Assembly: GCA_018263505.1 (NCBI GenBank)
Contig: JAANXA010000032.1
Span: 1-46,641 of the forward strand
DNA from: Candidatus Nitrosopumilus sp.
Lineage (GTDB): Archaea; Thermoproteota; Nitrososphaeria; Nitrososphaerales; Nitrosopumilaceae
Reading direction: 5' to 3'
DNA length: 46,641 nt
This document shows positions 36,241-44,534 of the stretch, one piece after another. Each line of letters opens with the position of its first letter. Position 1 is the stretch's first letter. The notes beneath the pieces are model-generated. The model had not been told where the DNA came from, made no database searches, and was given only the letters and a program-made list of their open reading frames with translations. A program made the position numbers and the translations under genes.

Positions 36241-37605
36241 ATGAAAATTACAACAATTAATCCGGCAACTGAAGAAATTCTGGCAGAATATGATGCCATT
36301 CCAGCTGAACAAGTAAAAGATGAAGTAAAAGATTCAAGAATGGTTTTTGAATCAATTTGGAAAAAATTTGATGTTTCTGAAAGATCTAAATTATTGAGAT
36401 CATTGGGACACATTTTACATGCAAGAAAAACAGAATTTGCAACTATCATTACAAATGAGATGGGAAAGCCAATTAGAGAGTCTCTTGCAGAGATTGAAAA
36501 ATGTAGTTGGGTATGTGAATATTTTGCAGATAATGGTCCCAAATTTTTAGAACCTGAAGAGTTAAACACGGATGCTAAAAGTAGTTACGTTCGTTTTGAT
36601 CCTCTAGGAGTTATTGGGTGTATTATGCCATGGAACTTTCCGTTTTGGCAGGCACTTAGATTTTGTCTACCTGCAATGTTAGCAGGAAATACTGTTGTTC
36701 TAAAACATTCTAGCGTATGTCCACTTTCTGGAAATACATTACAACATGTAATTGAAGAAGCAGGATTTCCCAAAGGAGTGTTTAGACATCTTGTTGGAAA
36801 TTATACAGTAGGCGAAGCATTAGCACAGTCACCAGTTGATGCAGTATCCATTACAGGCAGTACAAAAGCAGGAAAACGAGTAGCGGAAATTGCCAGTCAA
36901 AATTTGCACAAATTTATTTTAGAATTAGGTGGAAGTGATCCCTTTGTTGTACTAAAAGATGCAGATATTGATAAAGCAGCAGAAGTTGGAGTTGCATCAA
37001 GATTTCTAAATAACGGTCAAAGCTGTATTGCTGCAAAAAGATTCATTGTACAAGAAGAAATTATTGAAGAATTTACCAAAAAATTCCAAGAACATGTGGA
37101 AAAACAAATTGTCGGAGATCCACTTGATCCAAAAACCACTATTGGTCCACTAGTAAGAGGAGACTCTAGAGAAGTGATTGCAAAACAGATTAGTGATTCT
37201 ACTAAACATGGTGCAAAAATCCTAACAGGTGGAAATTCACCTGAAGGTACGGGATTTTTCTTCAACCCAACTGTACTAACTGAAGTTCAACCAGAAATGT
37301 CAGTATCTCGTGAAGAGGTATTTGGACCTGTTGCCCCAATAATTTCTGTAAAAAATCCAATTCAAGCAATCAAAATTGCCAATGATACAGAATTTGGGCT
37401 AGGTTCAAGTATTTGGTCTGAAAAATATGCAGTTGAAAACAATCTAGCAAAAGATGTTGATGCGGGAATGGTGTTTATCAATTCCATGGTAATCTCAGAT
37501 CCACGTGTTCCTTTTGGCGGTGTTAAAAATTCAGGGATTGGCAGAGAATTGTCAGACTATGGAATCAAAGAATTTGTAAATGTAAAATCAGTCATTGCAA
37601 ATTAA
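36241..37605 (+). CDS. aldehyde dehydrogenase, succinate-semialdehyde dehydrogenase-like
   Basis: 454-residue NAD(P)-dependent aldehyde dehydrogenase. Catalytic Glu228 (FILELGGSDP) and Cys262 (NNGQSCIAAKRF), the cofactor Asn in MPWNFPFW (about 132), and Lys155 (VLKHS) are all in place. GQSCIAAKRF is typical of succinate-semialdehyde dehydrogenases. A role with C4 semialdehydes of the 3HP/4HB cycle is possible but not shown by sequence. ATG 36241 is used; a TTG 21 bases upstream is an alternative. Confidence 0.88.
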   Translation: MKITTINPATEEILAEYDAIPAEQVKDEVKDSRMVFESIWKKFDVSERSKLLRSLGHILHARKTEFATIITNEMGKPIRESLAEIEKCSWVCEYFADNGPKFLEPEELNTDAKSSYVRFDPLGVIGCIMPWNFPFWQALRFCLPAMLAGNTVVLKHSSVCPLSGNTLQHVIEEAGFPKGVFRHLVGNYTVGEALAQSPVDAVSITGSTKAGKRVAEIASQNLHKFILELGGSDPFVVLKDADIDKAAEVGVASRFLNNGQSCIAAKRFIVQEEIIEEFTKKFQEHVEKQIVGDPLDPKTTIGPLVRGDSREVIAKQISDSTKHGAKILTGGNSPEGTGFFFNPTVLTEVQPEMSVSREEVFGPVAPIISVKNPIQAIKIANDTEFGLGSSIWSEKYAVENNLAKDVDAGMVFINSMVISDPRVPFGGVKNSGIGRELSDYGIKEFVNVKSVIAN

Positions 37606-37654
37606 AATTATTATAAATAAAATCAATTTATAGTAGAACGGAGTAGGTTTTTTC

Positions 37655-38059
37655 ATGGTAACTGATGAAGTTAAAAAATTAGCAGAACATATTTTCCAAA
37701 TTCATTCAGGTATTGAGCATCTAGGATTAATCGATTTGGAAGGGCATGTTGTTTTAGACCAATCATCAAAAGCTTCAGTTCCAAACGAGCCAGATACGAA
37801 CAGAGTGTTATTTTATTCTCAGGTCAGTTCAAGAAGAAGTAGACGTGAGCATTTTGATGATGTATATGGAAAAACTACATACATCCACATTATGAGAGAA
37901 AAGATGCAACAACTAATGATTTACATTCCAATGTTTACAGTGTATCTTACTCTAGACCATGCAATTAATCAAGATGAAGTGGCAATAATTGCACAAAGTG
38001 TTCACAATACAGATAGTGAAATTATAGATAGAGCTGCAAAGAGTCTATTTTACAAATAA
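37655..38059 (+). CDS. conserved hypothetical protein, possible sensor-like fold
   Basis: 134 residues. LGLIDLEGHVVLDQSS and YGKTTYIHIMREKMQQLMIYIPMFTVYLTLD show alternating beta/alpha patterning reminiscent of roadblock/PAS-like sensor folds, but I do not recognise the family. No signal peptide or Cys motif. ATG 37655 follows a GGAG-containing leader (ACGGAGTAGG). Convergent with the phasin-like gene, 16 bp between stops. Confidence 0.65.
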   Translation: MVTDEVKKLAEHIFQIHSGIEHLGLIDLEGHVVLDQSSKASVPNEPDTNRVLFYSQVSSRRSRREHFDDVYGKTTYIHIMREKMQQLMIYIPMFTVYLTLDHAINQDEVAIIAQSVHNTDSEIIDRAAKSLFYK

Positions 38060-38075
38060 AAAAGAAAAAACTCTC

Positions 38076-38507
38076 CTAGTTTCTAGTAGGAGTAAAAGTG
38101 CTTATCCAAGATTGGATAATATTTTTGTTCAAATCAGTAAATGCTGAAACATTATCATTGAATGCTTTAACGTTTTGAGTGGTTGCATCCATTGCAGTTT
38201 TTACAATTTGGTTTTGAATTGAACCTGCTTGAACGATTTGTTTGTTAGAATCTACAATTACAGTTTTTGCAGCATCAGGAATTTCTGTGATCATTCCAGA
38301 TTTTTGTGCAAATTCTTGTTGTATTGAGATTGCAGCATCAAATGATTTTTCAGCAGCTTTCATACATTCTTCTTGAAAATGAGTTGTTGCTTGGAAATAC
38401 TGTGGAGTGTTTTTGGTGACACTTTCAAAGTATTTTTGCACATTTTGCTTGTAAATTGCATAAATACTACTGCCTGTTTGATTTGATTTTTGAGATTGTG
38501 TACTCAT
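38076..38507 (-). CDS. phasin-like helical protein
   Basis: 143 residues, almost wholly amphipathic helix, rich in Gln, Ala, Ser and Thr. Features such as FEECMKAAEKSFDAAISIQQEFA-type heptads and QNVKAFNDNVSAFTDLN resemble phasins (granule-associated proteins) in composition and pattern. No signal peptide. Similar in layout to the protein at 35803-36144. No polyhydroxyalkanoate synthase is in the window, so a granule role is speculative. Confidence 0.6.
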   Translation of the reverse strand: MSTQSQKSNQTGSSIYAIYKQNVQKYFESVTKNTPQYFQATTHFQEECMKAAEKSFDAAISIQQEFAQKSGMITEIPDAAKTVIVDSNKQIVQAGSIQNQIVKTAMDATTQNVKAFNDNVSAFTDLNKNIIQSWISTFTPTRN

Positions 38508-38637
38508 ATTGCGGTATTCCTGTAATCAGTATATATAGTATTGGTTTTAAGTGGTAATGAATGGTATTAGTAGGAGATCAAACTGTTTTTGAGATAAATG
38601 GATACCATTACAAAAGAATCAAGAAAATACAATACGT

Positions 38638-40089
38638 ATGAAAAATTTAGTTTTAAAAAAATTAGAGTCAATAATTCAAGGAGAGGTACTTTACAAAAAA
38701 GAGGTCAGAAATTTCTATTCAGTAGATGCAAGTTCGTATCAAATAATTCCTAAAATCATAGTGATTCCAAAAAATGAAAATGATGTAATCAATACAATAA
38801 AGATTGCAAAAAAATTTGGAATATCAGTAACTGCACGTGGTTCTGGGACAGGACTTGTAGGAAGTGCATTAAATGACGGAATAGTTTTGGATTTGAAAAA
38901 ATTTGAGTTGATTAAATTTGGAGAAGATCATGTAACAGTAGGAGTAGGAATTCCAAAAGGAAGATTAGATAAAGAATTAGAAAAAGTGGGAAAATATTTT
39001 CCACCAAATCCATCTATTGGGAATTTTTGCTCCATTGGAGGAATGCTTGGAAGTAATTCCAGTGGTAGTCGCAGTCTGAAATATGGAAGTATGATAGACA
39101 ATGTTTCTGAAATTACATTAATTGATGGGAATGGAGAAAAGATCACACTTCCAAAAAATAAAAAGTATGGAGAAAAAATTAGAGAAATTATTAAAATTGA
39201 TGAATCAAATATTCCAAAAACATCAAAAAATTCTTCAGGATATAGAATTGACAAAATAAAGAGGGTTCAAGATACTCATAAAATTCTCATAGGTTCTGAA
39301 AGTACTTTAGGAATAATAATATCAGCTAAATTAAAAATTAAAGACAACCCAAAAAAAAGACTGCTCTTCATAATAGAATATGCATCAATATTTGATGCAG
39401 CAAGAAATAGTATTCAAATCAATGATACTACACCTTCTGCAATAGAATTTGTAGATGAAAATACACTAAAACAGATCAAATTTAATTTTTTTAAAAAAAC
39501 AAAGTGTTTACTGTTTGTCGAATATGATAAAAATATCAAAAATAGTGAAATAAAATTGAAATCAATTATTTCTGGAAAAATCATTTTGAGAACAGACAAA
39601 AAATCAGAGATGAATAGATGGTGGAGATATAGAGATTCAGCATTACATTATAGTTTGAAGTCAATTCCAAAAGAAAAGAGAGTTCCTCATGTTATCGAAG
39701 ATGCAGCAGTTCCGCTAGAAAAAATTCCAAAACTATTCTCACTTTTAAATAAAATTGAGAAAAAATTCAAGGTAAAATCAATCATGTATGGGCATATGGG
39801 AAATGCAAATATTCACATCAGACTAGTCTCAAATAGGAAAAAAATCAAATCCATCAAAAATATTGCAAATGAATTCTTTGATGAAATAATCAAGATGAAT
39901 GGAACGATTTCTGCAGAACACGGCGATGGACTTGCACGTTCAGAATTTGTCAAACAGCAGTATGGTGTAAAAAATTATCAAACGTTTAAAAAAATTAAGA
40001 AACTCATGGATCCAAAAAATATTCTTAATCCTGGAAAAATCATTACAAAGAAGAGCCAAATAATAGAGAATTTGGAAAAATTAGACTAG
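38638..40089 (+). CDS. FAD-linked oxidase, glycolate oxidase GlcD / D-lactate dehydrogenase type
   Basis: 483 residues. The N-terminal PCMH-type FAD-binding domain has RGSGTGLVGSALNDG (about 62-76) and GNFCSIGGMLGSNSSGSRSLKYGS (about 125-150). The C-terminal FAD oxidase domain contains MYGHMGNANIHIRL and SAEHGDGLARSEF, with the catalytic His motifs. It oxidises a 2-hydroxyacid such as glycolate or D-lactate, passing electrons to a carrier. GlcE/GlcF-like subunits are not adjacent. Start ATG 38638. Confidence 0.87.
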   Translation: MKNLVLKKLESIIQGEVLYKKEVRNFYSVDASSYQIIPKIIVIPKNENDVINTIKIAKKFGISVTARGSGTGLVGSALNDGIVLDLKKFELIKFGEDHVTVGVGIPKGRLDKELEKVGKYFPPNPSIGNFCSIGGMLGSNSSGSRSLKYGSMIDNVSEITLIDGNGEKITLPKNKKYGEKIREIIKIDESNIPKTSKNSSGYRIDKIKRVQDTHKILIGSESTLGIIISAKLKIKDNPKKRLLFIIEYASIFDAARNSIQINDTTPSAIEFVDENTLKQIKFNFFKKTKCLLFVEYDKNIKNSEIKLKSIISGKIILRTDKKSEMNRWWRYRDSALHYSLKSIPKEKRVPHVIEDAAVPLEKIPKLFSLLNKIEKKFKVKSIMYGHMGNANIHIRLVSNRKKIKSIKNIANEFFDEIIKMNGTISAEHGDGLARSEFVKQQYGVKNYQTFKKIKKLMDPKNILNPGKIITKKSQIIENLEKLD

Positions 40090-40147
40090 AGATTTTAATG
40101 AAAATATTGTATAAAAAAATCAAACTAGAGTATTTTAAGAAAAATGA

Positions 40148-40489
40148 TTAGAGGGCATCTGACCCAGTCTTTTTTGATGCAATATTTACAACATTTTCTA
40201 CATCAGATAGAACAATAATTCCATCTCCACCATCACCAGTAGATGCAGCATCAGAAATTGCAAACATTACTTCATCTGCTTTAGAATCATCAACTATTGT
40301 AACTACTACTGCAATTTTGTTGTATTCTGCAACATAAGACCCAGTTCCTCTGCCTGCACGAATGGTTTGTCGATCACCAGAACCTCTCCCATTTCCTTCA
40401 AGAATTGAGAATCCGCCAACTAAATCATTGATTGCATCAGAGACTACACCAATCTTTGTGGCACGAATTGTTGCCTCGATTTTCTTCAT
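40148..40489 (-). CDS. PII family nitrogen-regulatory protein
   Basis: 113 residues with the PII ferredoxin-like fold: MKKIEATIRATKIGVV start, B-loop TGDGGDGIIVL (about 84-94) and C-terminal IASKKTGSDAL. PII proteins bind ATP/ADP and 2-oxoglutarate and control ammonium transport or assimilation. The T-loop (about 34-57) has the unusual Gly/Arg-rich sequence GRGSGDRQTIRAGRGTG, unlike GlnB or GlnK. No amtB is next to it. ATG 40489 is used; a TTG one codon upstream is possible. Confidence 0.88.
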   Translation of the reverse strand: MKKIEATIRATKIGVVSDAINDLVGGFSILEGNGRGSGDRQTIRAGRGTGSYVAEYNKIAVVVTIVDDSKADEVMFAISDAASTGDGGDGIIVLSDVENVVNIASKKTGSDAL

Positions 40490-40720
40490 CAAAAATTTTG
40501 AATTTTTGGGAGGTTAAAAGAGATAGTATGTTTTTATTTTGATTTTATGATACATGTCAATTTGTAATTATTAATAATTACAGTCATCATTTATACAACA
40601 AATGTACCAAGATTAAAATCAGTTAGAGTGATTAGTAGAAGTTAAAAAAATTTTAATTTCTTTTAATGTAACCTGTTCAAAATTTTGATATAGACATTCA
40701 GTCCATCAAATAATGAGATC

Positions 40721-41038
40721 ATGTCAATGATAATAAATTCTAAATTTAAATTTCTTTTAATCATACCCATACTTTTAGGAATTATATATTTTGGAACCAG
40801 CTTATCTGATTTTGATATATTAGAAAGTATGGATACTAAAAAATGGTTATTAGAACAATTTGCAATAAATTATGAAGCAATGATGATTGCATGTAGTGAA
40901 GATAATCTCAATCCTGAAGAATTACAATCATGTCTTGATGCATTTGTGGAAGTAAGAGAGTTTTGTGCCATTGAAGATGCAGAACAATGTGGAGATGAAC
41001 AAATGGTTCAATTGGAACAAAAATTATTAGATATGTGA
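40721..41038 (+). CDS. small membrane-anchored or exported Cys-containing protein
   Basis: 105 residues. One hydrophobic segment (about 9-27) after a short Lys-containing N terminus acts as signal or anchor. The outside part is acidic with four cysteines (Cys58, Cys71, Cys82, Cys90) spaced for two disulfides or a metal site. No family recognised. Stands alone between a 230-bp upstream gap and the convergent hypothetical gene. Confidence 0.6.
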   Translation: MSMIINSKFKFLLIIPILLGIIYFGTSLSDFDILESMDTKKWLLEQFAINYEAMMIACSEDNLNPEELQSCLDAFVEVREFCAIEDAEQCGDEQMVQLEQKLLDM

Positions 41039-41103
41039 TTATTTCCAATCTGTAATTACGCACATTCGGCATAATCACTATCAAAATTATTTCATTTTGA
41101 GCA

Positions 41104-41805
41104 CTATTCAATATTAGAAGGTGTAAGAAATTCTAAAAATATTGGGTCAACTAAAGGATTATCTGATAGATACCCATACATTCCAATTCCCATAGTGTTA
41201 AACATACTAGTCAATGCATTGCCATTTGCAATACCCATAACAAGCATCATAGGAATTGATTCTGCAAATTCATCCATAGATTTTTTTAGATTAGTTTTAT
41301 CTTTTGCCTCATTATAATCAAATAATGTTTTCCAGTGTTTAGATAATTCGGATTTTTTTGCATCAAGTAATTCTATTCCTTTTTCAGTTAATTCAGATAA
41401 ATCATGTGAGTTTAGTTGTAATTTTGCATAGATTTGTCTTATCTTTTCTTTTTGTTCTACAGTAAGTAATCTGTTGATATTTTTTGTATATTGAGAGTAT
41501 TCAACAGAGTTTAGCCAGTTTTGTACCTTGATTCCTAATTGTAAAGGGGGATCTCTATCCATTTTTTGCATCAATCCACAATCAAATAATTTCTCACAAG
41601 ACTCTACTAATTCAAGTGGATGAATTTTTGTCATAATTTTCAAATAAGTATGATGCATAGATGCCAAAATAATGTAATCTTGTGAGGTTAGATTTCGAAT
41701 TTTTTCATGAAGGATTGCTTTTTTAGGATCGTTGTGCTTCAAATCTAATTTATCTAAACAATCTTTTTTATAATTTAGCAAGTCATTTTTCTTATCAGAA
41801 TCCAA
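41104..41805 (-). CDS. hypothetical protein, helical, 233 residues
   Basis: A long clean frame with typical codon use. Mostly charged helix, with two cysteines near residues 69 and 75, and a hydrophobic Met/Gly-rich stretch at about 187-215 (MMLVMGIANGNALTSMFNTMGIGMYGYL) that might be a membrane helix or buried hairpin. The start is TTG 41805; an in-frame stop lies 14 codons upstream and no ATG intervenes. I do not recognise a family. Confidence 0.6.
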   Translation of the reverse strand: MDSDKKNDLLNYKKDCLDKLDLKHNDPKKAILHEKIRNLTSQDYIILASMHHTYLKIMTKIHPLELVESCEKLFDCGLMQKMDRDPPLQLGIKVQNWLNSVEYSQYTKNINRLLTVEQKEKIRQIYAKLQLNSHDLSELTEKGIELLDAKKSELSKHWKTLFDYNEAKDKTNLKKSMDEFAESIPMMLVMGIANGNALTSMFNTMGIGMYGYLSDNPLVDPIFLEFLTPSNIE

Positions 41806-41902
41806 TATTCTGGATAATCTGTTTTTGACAATTAATATTTTCTAAAATTCTAAGACATACACATTAATCAAAATTAAAATAGTGATAAAAAATAATTTTT
41901 TC

Positions 41903-42118
41903 ATGAAGAGTGTTTTTGTTGTAGGGATTTTGTTATCTTTGATATTTGTTGTAGGTGTACCATTGGATGTTGATGCCCATCCTCACGCATCATTTACACT
42001 AATGGATTCACATTCTCACGAACTACATGATGAACGATATCAAGGTCATTTTATCATACATACATTTGAAGAAGTTGTGTTTAAGACAATTTCATTTTTT
42101 GAATCATTTCTAAAATGA
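41903..42118 (+). CDS. small secreted His-rich protein
   Basis: 71 residues from ATG 41903. A signal peptide spans residues 1 to about 25 (ends VDAHPHA). The mature part is only about 46 residues and has seven histidines, clustered as HPH, HSHELH, GH and IH, with acidic residues between. Such spacing suits Zn, Cu or Ni binding outside the membrane. It lies beside the Fur/PerR-like gene, convergent. GTG 41882 is an alternative start. The metal-binding role is inference. Confidence 0.6.
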   Translation: MKSVFVVGILLSLIFVVGVPLDVDAHPHASFTLMDSHSHELHDERYQGHFIIHTFEEVVFKTISFFESFLK

Positions 42119-42249
42119 TTTTAAAATAGATATGGTTTGAAATATTTTTTTTACAAACTCAAATAGCAAGTAGTTCATAAATTACAGTAAACTATCAATA
42201 GAGTGATTTGATCATTCCCTTAAGACCGATTGGTGATTGTAAAATGTAT

Positions 42250-42675
42250 CTAATTTCTTTTTGATTTACAAATTTCACAGTAACCAAATAATTCAAAACT
42301 TCCTTTCAAAATAAAATATTTTGATTTTTTAGCAGCTTTGTTTCGAATCTCTTTAAGCATGTCATCATCGACATCATCAATTTTTCCACATTTCATACAT
42401 ACAAGATTGATATGTTCATCAGTGTGTGCATCAAATCTTGCTTCACCACCAACATCAATCTCATTGACAAGTTTTCTTTCTTTGAGTAAATCTAATGTTT
42501 TGTAAATTGTAGATAAACTAACCATTGGATATTTTCTTTTAATCGTTTTATGAATACGTTCAGCATTTGGATGTTCCTTGGTTTTTAGCAAGTAATCGAC
42601 TATTGCGATTCTTTGGGGAGTAATTCTAAACCCTTCATTTCTTAATGATGTGACGACTTGTTCTAATTGTTGCAC
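42250..42675 (-). CDS. Fur/PerR-family metalloregulator
   Basis: 141 residues. Winged helix at about 1-82 (RITPQRIAIVDYLL, SLSTIYKTLDLL) and a dimerisation domain with structural zinc Cys93/Cys96 (CMKC) and Cys133/Cys136 (CEIC). RFDAHTDEHINLVC resembles Bacillus PerR (RFDFVTSDHYHAIC, recalled): His35, Asp82, His88 and Asp101 fit its regulatory metal site, but the second His of DHYH is Asn90. It may sense iron, manganese, zinc or peroxide. GTG 42675 is the start; an in-frame TGA is seven codons upstream. Confidence 0.88.
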   Translation of the reverse strand: MQQLEQVVTSLRNEGFRITPQRIAIVDYLLKTKEHPNAERIHKTIKRKYPMVSLSTIYKTLDLLKERKLVNEIDVGGEARFDAHTDEHINLVCMKCGKIDDVDDDMLKEIRNKAAKKSKYFILKGSFELFGYCEICKSKRN

Positions 42676-42700
42676 TATATCATTAGAAGATAATCATACT

Positions 42701-42712
42701 TAATATTTATTA
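42701..42712 (-). promoter_or_regulatory. TATA box of the Fur/PerR-like gene
   Basis: On the minus strand ATAAATATTAAG lies about 27-37 bp before the GTG start, fitting a leaderless transcript. An imperfect inverted repeat, TCATTA-5nt-TAATCA (42680-42696), sits between this box and the start and could be an autoregulatory operator. Confidence 0.4.
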
Positions 42713-42762
42713 TCTAATAGGAATAATTACTAATTAATAACAATACTTAATAGATATACATT

Positions 42763-42936
42763 ATGAATAAGAATGTGCAGATACAAAATGAACCAATTGA
42801 ATTAAATAAGAAAATTGTAAATGATTCTATCAAAATTTGCGTTAGTTGTGGCAACACGACAGTTTTGATACAAAATAACCAGATATTTTGTAAAAAATGT
42901 GACCATATTTTTGAGGTAAAGAAAAGAAATGGATGA
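42763..42936 (+). CDS. 57-residue zinc-ribbon-like protein
   Basis: Two CxxC pairs, Cys26/Cys29 (ICVSCG) and Cys43/Cys46 (IFCKKCDHIF), make a small zinc ribbon. First gene of a three-gene cassette: its TGA at 42934-42936 lies past the ATG of the next gene at 42929, an 8-base overlap. Divergent from the Fur-like gene. Zinc-ribbon proteins of this size are usually nucleic-acid or protein-binding accessory factors; no specific family is recognised. Confidence 0.7.
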   Translation: MNKNVQIQNEPIELNKKIVNDSIKICVSCGNTTVLIQNNQIFCKKCDHIFEVKKRNG

Positions 42937-43105
42937 AAATTCTTGTCGTGGAATATGTAGATATTATGATATAAATTCAAAACATCGAAATCAAGAAAAT
43001 TCTACATTTAGAAAACATTGTTCTTTTTGTAATCTTGATTTAATTTCAAAATATTCTACATGTCCTTGTTGTCACAAATCATTTGGGGAGGACAATACAA
43101 AATGA
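42929..43105 (+). CDS. 58-residue Cys-rich protein (three-motif family, copy 1)
   Basis: Three cysteine motifs in order: SCRGIC (Cys6, Cys10), HCSFC (Cys31, Cys34) and CPCC (Cys45, Cys47, Cys48). The same order recurs in the next gene and in the minus-strand gene at 43619. It overlaps both neighbours (8 bases before, ATGA after). Probably binds two zinc ions. Not a recognised named family. Confidence 0.68.
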   Translation: MDENSCRGICRYYDINSKHRNQENSTFRKHCSFCNLDLISKYSTCPCCHKSFGEDNTK

Positions 43106-43296
43106 GTTATTCTTGTAAAGGAATTTGTGGACGATTTAAAGGAGAATCGATTCCAAATGGTTCTAAATACGAATTTGGGCAAAAAAGATGTACATTATGT
43201 AGTATTTTTTTACATGTTCCTCAAATTCGGTGTCCTTGTTGTAATGCAAAATTAAGAACGAATCCAAGAAACAAGAAAAAGATCACAATATCATAG
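43102..43296 (+). CDS. 64-residue Cys-rich protein (three-motif family, copy 2)
   Basis: Motifs SCKGIC, GQKRCTLC and RCPCC followed by a basic tail (KLRTNPRNKKKI). A strong GGGGAGGA ribosome site lies 10-18 bases before ATG 43102, inside the previous gene, which fixes this start. The basic tail suggests nucleic-acid contact. It shares NGSKYEFGQKRCT with NGSRYESGQKRCT in the gene at 43619, so the two are paralogues. Confidence 0.75.
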   Translation: MSYSCKGICGRFKGESIPNGSKYEFGQKRCTLCSIFLHVPQIRCPCCNAKLRTNPRNKKKITIS

Positions 43297-43618
43297 GAAG
43301 ATTTTAAAAATAATTTTTATTTTCATTGCTTGAACTGGTTCAAATGTGAAATGTACCAATTTTATTTTATACTTTTTCCATCTAATGAAAATTACATCGT
43401 TTACCGACCATAGATGTATGTGTTATTCATAGTTGCTCATGTGTAGGCAACATTTTTTTTAAATATTTTGTTACTTCTGATGTGCAGTTTTTCTTTTGGT
43501 GAGTCGTTAATTGGACTAATGAATTGTACTGCCAAACCTTACGCAAAAAGGAAATGATTTTATTTGGATAAATAGTGAGAGTTGAAATGATATAAAGACA
43601 ATTACTTGTGAATGATTT
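43297..43618. other. gene-free gap between convergent Cys-rich genes
   Basis: 322 bases of AT-rich sequence between the tails of two paralogous genes. No frame longer than about 16 codons with a start looks coding, and no tRNA or clear hairpin is seen. T-rich runs at 43449-43462 and 43490-43496 on the plus strand may act in termination of the cassette. Nothing else found. Confidence 0.5.
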
Positions 43619-43837
43619 TTAAATTCGTTTTATGTTTTTGTTTTGCAACATGTAGTTTTTTGACTTTGAAGTCTTGGGTTTTGTTCGAAGCAATAGTCCA
43701 CAGCAAGGACAAAAATGATTATCGCATATCATAAACACCGCACAATGAGTACATCTTTTTTGACCTGATTCGTACCTTGAACCATTTTTATCAGGCTTTC
43801 TTGCTTTGTGTTTTTTACAGATTTCAGTGCAAACCAT
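43619..43837 (-). CDS. 72-residue Cys-rich protein (three-motif family, copy 3)
   Basis: Begins MVCTEICKKHKARKPD, with Cys3 and Cys7; GQKRCTHC (Cys30, Cys33) and HFCPCC (Cys43, Cys45, Cys46) follow, then a basic tail (LLRTKPKTSKSKNY). This is the same order as copies 1 and 2. Encoded on the opposite strand 322 bp away, so not a simple tandem copy. Predicted zinc binder; function unknown. Confidence 0.75.
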   Translation of the reverse strand: MVCTEICKKHKARKPDKNGSRYESGQKRCTHCAVFMICDNHFCPCCGLLLRTKPKTSKSKNYMLQNKNIKRI

Positions 43838-44233
43838 ATTTTAAAAAAAATTGTTCAACATAATAAAAATTAAAAGACATTTCGAATTATTCGCTATATG
43901 ACAAATGTTCATAATTTTCTTCTATAGTGTGAAAATGAGAGATGGTACATCGATTTTTAAAAAAAAGATTATTTTAAAAACTCCAATAATAATGATTGAA
44001 ATTTTCAAAACAAATGTAGAAATGTGAAAGAACAACCAGGTAGTAAAAAAGAATACATGTAGCGGGGCAAAGAGATTTTCTGAAATGTCAAGGATTAACT
44101 AGTGATGCAGAATTGACATATCTAAAAATAGATAAAATAGTAACATTGTACTAAGAATAAGAGAGTAACCAAATTTTTTGATATTAAGTATATTGATGAA
44201 TGTATGATCTATTACAATAATGTAAAACAAAAA
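43838..44233. other. gap with no supported gene, possible coding remnant
   Basis: 396 bases with no clear gene. A 30-codon plus frame (ATG 43934) and the open stretch around 44053-44153 (encoding LKCQGLTSDAELTYLKIDKI) look protein-like in part but are broken by stops and lack a start. No ribosome site or homology is recognised. Probably intergenic or decayed sequence. Confidence 0.35.
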
Positions 44234-44404
44234 TTATTTTGTTAATTCAAAAAAATCATTGGAGTTTTCGGCACCATTTCTAATAACGTCAATAGCGATA
44301 CATCCAGAGTCAGATGGGACAAATAATTCGCATAGATGGCAACATCTCCAATGATTTTGTCTGTGCAGACTTGTACATGTGTGTAAGATTAGAATGCAAG
44401 ACAT
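44234..44404 (-). CDS. 56-residue Cys/His-rich protein
   Basis: ATG 44404 to TAA 44234. A good ribosome site (AAAAGGAGA) lies about 8 bases before the start. Sequence MSCILILHTCTSLHR contains Cys3 and Cys10; HWRCCHLCELF has Cys21, Cys22 and Cys25. The C-terminal half (DSGCIAIDVIRNGAENSNDF) looks folded and not like random translation. It is not one of the three-motif family, but is again a tiny likely metal-binding protein. Family unknown. Confidence 0.6.
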   Translation of the reverse strand: MSCILILHTCTSLHRQNHWRCCHLCELFVPSDSGCIAIDVIRNGAENSNDFFELTK

Positions 44405-44534
44405 GTATGTCTCCTTTTACAAATTAATTATATCTGTCTAAAGTTCCATAAATTTATTTCAAAAATTTAAAACACATTTGTAAAATTTGGAATATCTTTA
44501 ACCACTCATGAAACACAATATTAATTGGTTTATT

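Noticed and set aside
43330-43350. GGTTCAAATG, T-loop-like
   Set aside because: No pairing T-stem and no cloverleaf around it.
44053-44153. Open stretch encoding LKCQGLTSDAELTYLKIDKI
   Set aside because: No start codon, stops just upstream, no ribosome site. At most a decayed remnant.
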